Below are positions 7,250-11,162 of a stretch of DNA of 11,162 bases, piece after piece. Made by a program: the position numbers and the translations under genes. The stretch's first letter is position 1; every line of letters starts with the position of its first letter. Location: NCBI GenBank assembly GCA_013041585.1, contig JABEVM010000113.1, positions 1 through 11,162 on the forward strand. Direction: 5' to 3'. This stretch comes from Chlamydiota bacterium (lineage in GTDB: Bacteria > Chlamydiota > Chlamydiia > Chlamydiales > Rhabdochlamydiaceae). The notes under the pieces were generated by a model, which was not told where the DNA came from, did no database searches, and worked only from the letters and a program-made list of their open reading frames with translations.

Positions 7250-8311
7250 TTACCAGCTCAAGTTTCCTGAAGATTGGTATTCTGTGACTCTTGTCTCGAA
7301 AAAGTTCTTTTCTTTTCCTAAGTCAATAGTTTCGCTCATCCAAGGGAATGGGTTCTTTGATTTATACTGGGCTTTTAGACCGATTCTTTCTAGGCGTCTA
7401 TCTGCTATATACTGCACATATTCGCGGAACATTGGGGCTGTGAGACCTAAAATTCCTTTTGGAAGGCAGTCTTGCGCGTAGTGGATCTCTAGCTCGACTG
7501 CTTTTTTAATCTGTTCAACGATATGGTTTTGGAAGCTCTCAGTCCAGAGACCTGGGTTTTCTTCTTTGATTGAGTTGATGAGGTCGATACCGAAGTTTAG
7601 GTGGATCGTCTCATCGCGGAGAATGTATTGGAATTGCTCTCCAATACCTGTCATTTTGTTCTGTCTGTGGAAAGAGAGGATCATCACAAAACCACTATAG
7701 AAGAAAATCCCTTCCATAATGATGTAGAAGCCAATCAAGTTTTCTAGAAACTTTTGAGCGCCTTCTACTGTACTTGTAGTAAAGTTGTCAGCTACAAGGG
7801 CGCTTGTAAGCTCCATCTCAAAAGCATCTTTTTGATTTATGCTATTGACCTCGTTATACATGTTAAAAACCTCTCCTTGATCAAGGGCTAAGGATTCAAC
7901 GATGTAATGGAATGTGTGAGTATGGATCGCTTCTTCAAAAGCTTGTCTTAGCAAGTATTGGCGCGCTTCAGGATTTGTAATATGCTTAAAGATCGCCAGC
8001 ACGATATTGTTGCCAACTAAGCTCTCAGCTGTACTAAAGAAACCTAAATTTCTCATGATTACGCGCTTTTCATCATCTGTGAGGCCGCCGTTCTTCCACA
8101 TTTCAATATCTTTGCTCATCGGCACTTCTGTCGGCATCCAGTGGTTTGCGCAGCCATTGATGTAATGTTCCCATGCCCATTTATATTTTAAGGGCATGAG
8201 CTGGTTCACATCGACTTGGTTGTTGTTGATCAGTCTTTTTTCACTAACTTTCACTCGTTTTGAGGCGGTTGTATCGTTTTTTTGCGTGTCTAATTCATCG
8301 AAACTAAGCAT
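7250..8311 (-). CDS. nrdB: Ribonucleoside-diphosphate reductase small subunit, class Ic (Phe in place of radical Tyr)
   Basis: This is the R2 subunit. It holds the metal cofactor that oxidises the active-site cysteine of NrdA for reduction of ribonucleotides. The product is 353 aa, close to the 346 of C. trachomatis. All six metal ligands are present: Glu96, Glu127, His130, Glu200, Glu234 and His237. The radical Tyr position of standard class Ia R2 is Phe134 (in HTHTFHY), the hallmark of the class Ic enzymes that use a Mn/Fe centre in C. trachomatis. The electron-transfer residues Trp58, Tyr229 and the C-terminal Tyr345 also match, all offset by seven from the chlamydial protein. The C-terminal tail, which docks on R1, is complete. 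The ATG at 8311 is preceded by AGAGG six bases upstream. The gene lies 27 bases after nrdA, so the two are co-transcribed, and it ends just before the terminator at 7213-7241. Confidence 0.97.
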   Translation of the reverse strand: MLSFDELDTQKNDTTASKRVKVSEKRLINNNQVDVNQLMPLKYKWAWEHYINGCANHWMPTEVPMSKDIEMWKNGGLTDDEKRVIMRNLGFFSTAESLVGNNIVLAIFKHITNPEARQYLLRQAFEEAIHTHTFHYIVESLALDQGEVFNMYNEVNSINQKDAFEMELTSALVADNFTTSTVEGAQKFLENLIGFYIIMEGIFFYSGFVMILSFHRQNKMTGIGEQFQYILRDETIHLNFGIDLINSIKEENPGLWTESFQNHIVEQIKKAVELEIHYAQDCLPKGILGLTAPMFREYVQYIADRRLERIGLKAQYKSKNPFPWMSETIDLGKEKNFFETRVTEYQSSGNLSW

Positions 8312-8317
8312 AGGTAA

Positions 8318-8322
8318 CCTCT
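8318..8322 (-). promoter_or_regulatory. nrdB ribosome binding site in the nrdA-nrdB spacer
   Basis: AGAGG on the minus strand lies six bases before the nrdB ATG, inside the 27-base gap after the nrdA stop. It confirms the nrdB start. There is no terminator or promoter in the gap, which supports a single nrdAB transcript. Confidence 0.7.
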
Positions 8323-8338
8323 ATTTTTATTTTTTGTA

Positions 8339-11162
8339 TTATTGACAACTCTCGCAGCCCTCTTCCAAACTACAAGCCTTAGGCATTGGTTTTGGAGGTT
8401 TAGCTTGGGCCTCTTCTTCTTGTCTATCAACTTGGATATTGCTCGATGCGGATTTGTTTTTCATCCAGCGAGGTTGTAATCCACGTTTATTGACATCGGT
8501 TGTAGATTTTTCAATCTGAGTAGCCGCAAGGGTTCGTAAGTAGTAGTTTGTTTTCAACCCTTTTGTCCAAGAAAGGAGATACATTTGGTGTAGCTTCTTT
8601 CCACTTGCTTCTGCAAGATACATGTTGAGAGATTGGCCCATATCTATCCATTTTTGTCTTCTGCTTGCGCATTCAATGATCCATTCTGGGTCAATTTCAA
8701 AGGCTGTTAAGAAGATATGCTTAAGCTCCCCAGGAACTCTGTCGATCTCTGTGATAGAGCCATCAAAATACTTTAAGTCATCAAGCATGTCTTTATCCCA
8801 CATACCAATCGCCTTAAGCTTCTCTACTAAGAAAGTATTCGGGATTGTAAATTCTCCAGATAAGTTTGACTTAACAAAGAGATGTTTGTACATCGGCTCA
8901 ATGGATTGTGTCACACCTGTGATGTTAGAAATTGTCGCAGTAGGAGCAATCGCCATAGTGTTGCTATTGCGCATGCCGTATTTCTTAACGGATTCGCGTA
9001 CAACACTCCAATCTAAGCTCGTACTCCGATCCACATCTACAGGCATTCCTCTTTCTTTTTCTAAGAGATCGATTGTGTCGATCGGAAGAAGTCCTCTGTC
9101 CCATTTAGAACCTTTATAAGACTGATATGCGCCGCGTTCTTTAGCAAGTTCGCTTGATGCTAAGATTGCGTAGTAAGAAATCATCTCCATGCTTTTATCT
9201 GCAAATTCTACAGCTTCATGGCTTGCGTAGCTGATGTTCTGCATATAAAGCGCATCTTGGAATCCCATAAGTCCAAGACCTACTGGGCGATGTCTTAGGT
9301 TTGCATTTTTCGCTTCAGGGATCGGATAGAAATTAATATCGATCACGTTATCGAGCATGCGGATGGCAGTACGGATCGTAGAGGCTAATTTTTTCTCATC
9401 GAGCCCTTTGTCTGTCATGTGTTTGACCAAATTGACAGATCCTAGGTTGCAAACAGCTGTTTCTTCGACAGAAGTGTTAAGCAAAATCTCTGTGCAGAGG
9501 TTCGAGCTGTGAACAACACCCACATGGTCTTGTGGCGATCTGATATTAGATGGATCTTTGAATGTGATCCAAGGATGGCCTGTTTCAAAGAGCATGCTCA
9601 GCATTTTGCGCCAGAGCTGCACCGCTTCAATTTTCTTAAACAGTTTGATTTTTCCTTGATCTGCCATCTTTTCATATTCTTCGTAGCGCTTCTCGAAGGC
9701 TTTTCCGTACAGGTCATGGAGATCTTTTGTATCAGCTGGGCTAAACAGAGTCCACATACCATTAGAGGTAACTCTTTTCATGAATAGATCAGGGATCCAA
9801 TTCGCTGTGTTCATGTCATGAGTACGTCTTCTTTCATCACCTGTATTTTTTCGTAGCTCTAAGAAATCTTCGATGTCCAAATGCCATGTTTCGAGATAAG
9901 CGCACATCGCTCCTTTTCTCTTTCCACCCTGGTTTACTGCTACGGCTGTATCGTTTGCAACTTTAAGGAAAGGAATGACCCCTTGGCTCTGTCCGTTGGT
10001 TCCTTTGATACGAGAGCCGGTCGCCCTTACGTTTGTCCAGTCGTTACCAATTCCACCTGCCCATTTAGAAAGCTGCGCATCGTCGGCTACGATTTTAAAG
10101 ATGTTGGAGAGATCATCCATTACAGTTGAGAGGTAGCAAGAGCTGAGCTGAGGATGAAGTGTTCCTGAGTTAAAGAGTGTCGGTGTGCTTGATGTATAGT
10201 AAAATCTAGAGAGCATATGATAGAATTCGATGGCTCTCTGATTTTTTTGTTCTTCATTAACCGCTAAGCCCATAGCAACACGCATCCAGAAAATCTGAGG
10301 AGTTTCTAATTTTCTCTTTTCTTCATGGATGAAGTAGCGGTCATAGAGAGTCTGTAGTCCTAGATAGGTGAACTGATCATCTCTTTTGAGGTCGAGTGCT
10401 TTGCCTAGCATGTCTAAGTCGAACTCTTGCAATACTGGATCCAGTCTGTGCAAGGAGATACCTAGGGCAATGTAATTTTTAAAATATTTACGGTGCTCTG
10501 CGTCGAGAGAAGAGTGAGTAATATCAATACCCATAGATTCTCTATAAAGAACATCTAGAAGTAGGCGAGCTGCCACGGTTGAATACGCTGGCTCAATTTC
10601 AATCTTTACTCTTGCTGCCATGATATTGCACATATCTACTTCGCTTTCTCGGATCTCGTCGTAGAAATTGGTGATAGAATGTTCTAAAAGATCACGAGCG
10701 GATACGTTCGAGAGCCCTTGGCATGCATATTCGATTTTTTTATGAATCTGCTGCTCGGTGACAATGTAAGTTGTGTTGTCACTACGTTTTACAGTAAATT
10801 GTCTTACTGGCTCATCCAAAATACGAGCGATTTCTTTAGAACGCGTATCTTTAACTTTAACTCCGGCGCGCTCGAGGATAAATTGTTTTGCTACCTGAAA
10901 AAAGCCTTCTTTCATCAATGCTTGTTCAATTTCTTCTTCGATCAAAGAAACATGTAGGGCAGTTCCTGATTTAGAAAGTGCGACAGCGCGCTCTACAATT
11001 TTTTGAGTGAGAAGATTCACTGATTCAATGATTTCTGCAGAAGAGGCCCCTTCTGTATGTTCTGCCCCGCGGAAAGCTTTTTCAATCGCTGAGGCGATTT
11101 TCATTGGATTAAAGCGAACTAGGGTATTGTCATGTCTAGATATTTTTAAATTTTGTGGCGAG
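8339..11162 (-). CDS. nrdA: Ribonucleoside-diphosphate reductase large subunit (5' end off the window)
   Basis: This is the R1 subunit, which binds and reduces ribonucleoside diphosphates and carries the allosteric sites. The frame stays open to the right edge. An ATG at 11104 gives 921 aa, but residues upstream of it (ISRHDNTLVRFNP) are the start of an ATP-cone, so the real start is outside the window. In numbering from that Met, an outer cone ends near residue 85 and a second cone spans about 102-190. The catalytic barrel follows, with Cys323 and Cys552 as the redox pair, the NLCTE motif with Asn535, radical Cys537 and Glu539, and the Tyr854-Tyr855 radical-transfer pair. A flexible linker leads to a Cys-rich tail (Cys911, Cys917, Cys920) that would re-reduce the active site. 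Multiple ATP-cones fit the extended R1 known in C. trachomatis. It is the first gene of nrdAB as far as visible. Confidence 0.96.
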   Translation of the reverse strand, partial: SPQNLKISRHDNTLVRFNPMKIASAIEKAFRGAEHTEGASSAEIIESVNLLTQKIVERAVALSKSGTALHVSLIEEEIEQALMKEGFFQVAKQFILERAGVKVKDTRSKEIARILDEPVRQFTVKRSDNTTYIVTEQQIHKKIEYACQGLSNVSARDLLEHSITNFYDEIRESEVDMCNIMAARVKIEIEPAYSTVAARLLLDVLYRESMGIDITHSSLDAEHRKYFKNYIALGISLHRLDPVLQEFDLDMLGKALDLKRDDQFTYLGLQTLYDRYFIHEEKRKLETPQIFWMRVAMGLAVNEEQKNQRAIEFYHMLSRFYYTSSTPTLFNSGTLHPQLSSCYLSTVMDDLSNIFKIVADDAQLSKWAGGIGNDWTNVRATGSRIKGTNGQSQGVIPFLKVANDTAVAVNQGGKRKGAMCAYLETWHLDIEDFLELRKNTGDERRRTHDMNTANWIPDLFMKRVTSNGMWTLFSPADTKDLHDLYGKAFEKRYEEYEKMADQGKIKLFKKIEAVQLWRKMLSMLFETGHPWITFKDPSNIRSPQDHVGVVHSSNLCTEILLNTSVEETAVCNLGSVNLVKHMTDKGLDEKKLASTIRTAIRMLDNVIDINFYPIPEAKNANLRHRPVGLGLMGFQDALYMQNISYASHEAVEFADKSMEMISYYAILASSELAKERGAYQSYKGSKWDRGLLPIDTIDLLEKERGMPVDVDRSTSLDWSVVRESVKKYGMRNSNTMAIAPTATISNITGVTQSIEPMYKHLFVKSNLSGEFTIPNTFLVEKLKAIGMWDKDMLDDLKYFDGSITEIDRVPGELKHIFLTAFEIDPEWIIECASRRQKWIDMGQSLNMYLAEASGKKLHQMYLLSWTKGLKTNYYLRTLAATQIEKSTTDVNKRGLQPRWMKNKSASSNIQVDRQEEEAQAKPPKPMPKACSLEEGCESCQ

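Noticed and set aside
8622..9119. 165-aa plus-strand reading frame opposite nrdA
   Set aside because: It lies inside a clear, conserved gene on the other strand, shows no protein family features, and has no upstream signals.
11102..11104. ATG as the start codon of nrdA
   Set aside because: The codons before it are in frame, have no stop, and encode the first strand of an ATP-cone, so the gene must begin off the window.

Overview
The window looks like a chromosomal segment from a member of the phylum Chlamydiae, more likely an environmental (Simkania-, Rhabdochlamydia- or Parachlamydia-like) lineage than a Chlamydia species. Four observations support this. The ribonucleotide reductase small subunit has Phe where the radical Tyr normally sits, with the full class Ic ligand set known from C. 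trachomatis. The HtrA protease closely resembles chlamydial HtrA. A PreP-type M16C protease lies directly upstream of htrA, as I recall for CT824/CT823 of C. trachomatis. A MOMP-like porin of the kind expanded in environmental chlamydiae and shared with Legionella lies next door. The DNA is moderately AT-rich and gene-dense, with no insertion sequence, CRISPR array or tRNA seen. The lineage assignment is inference from remembered families.

Layout, left to right. Positions 2-778 (+) hold the 3' part of an unrecognised gene that enters from off the left edge. It converges on a MOMP-like porin gene at 858-1901 (-), and a perfect 36-bp palindrome at 795-830 lies between them. Upstream of the porin gene is a related hairpin at 2056-2091, which also serves as the htrA terminator. 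htrA (2100-3986, -) encodes a protease with two PDZ domains and an unusual cysteine-rich N-terminal insert built from 34-residue repeats. A 989-aa M16C metalloprotease gene (4073-7042, -) follows, with a good sigma70-type promoter at 7117-7145. A strong rho-independent terminator at 7213-7241 closes the nrdAB operon: nrdB at 7250-8311 and nrdA from 8339 off the right edge, both on the minus strand.

Functionally, nrdA and nrdB form one enzyme that makes deoxyribonucleotides. The M16C protease and HtrA are a neighbouring pair of proteolysis and protein-quality-control genes. HtrA (cell envelope) and the MOMP-like porin (outer membrane) would act in the same compartment.

No clearly new multi-gene system is visible. 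The most unusual items are the Cys-rich repeat insert in HtrA, the two covarying hairpins that bracket the porin gene, and the paired ATP-cones of NrdA, in which the inner cone looks degenerate. All gaps between genes are shorter than 300 bases.
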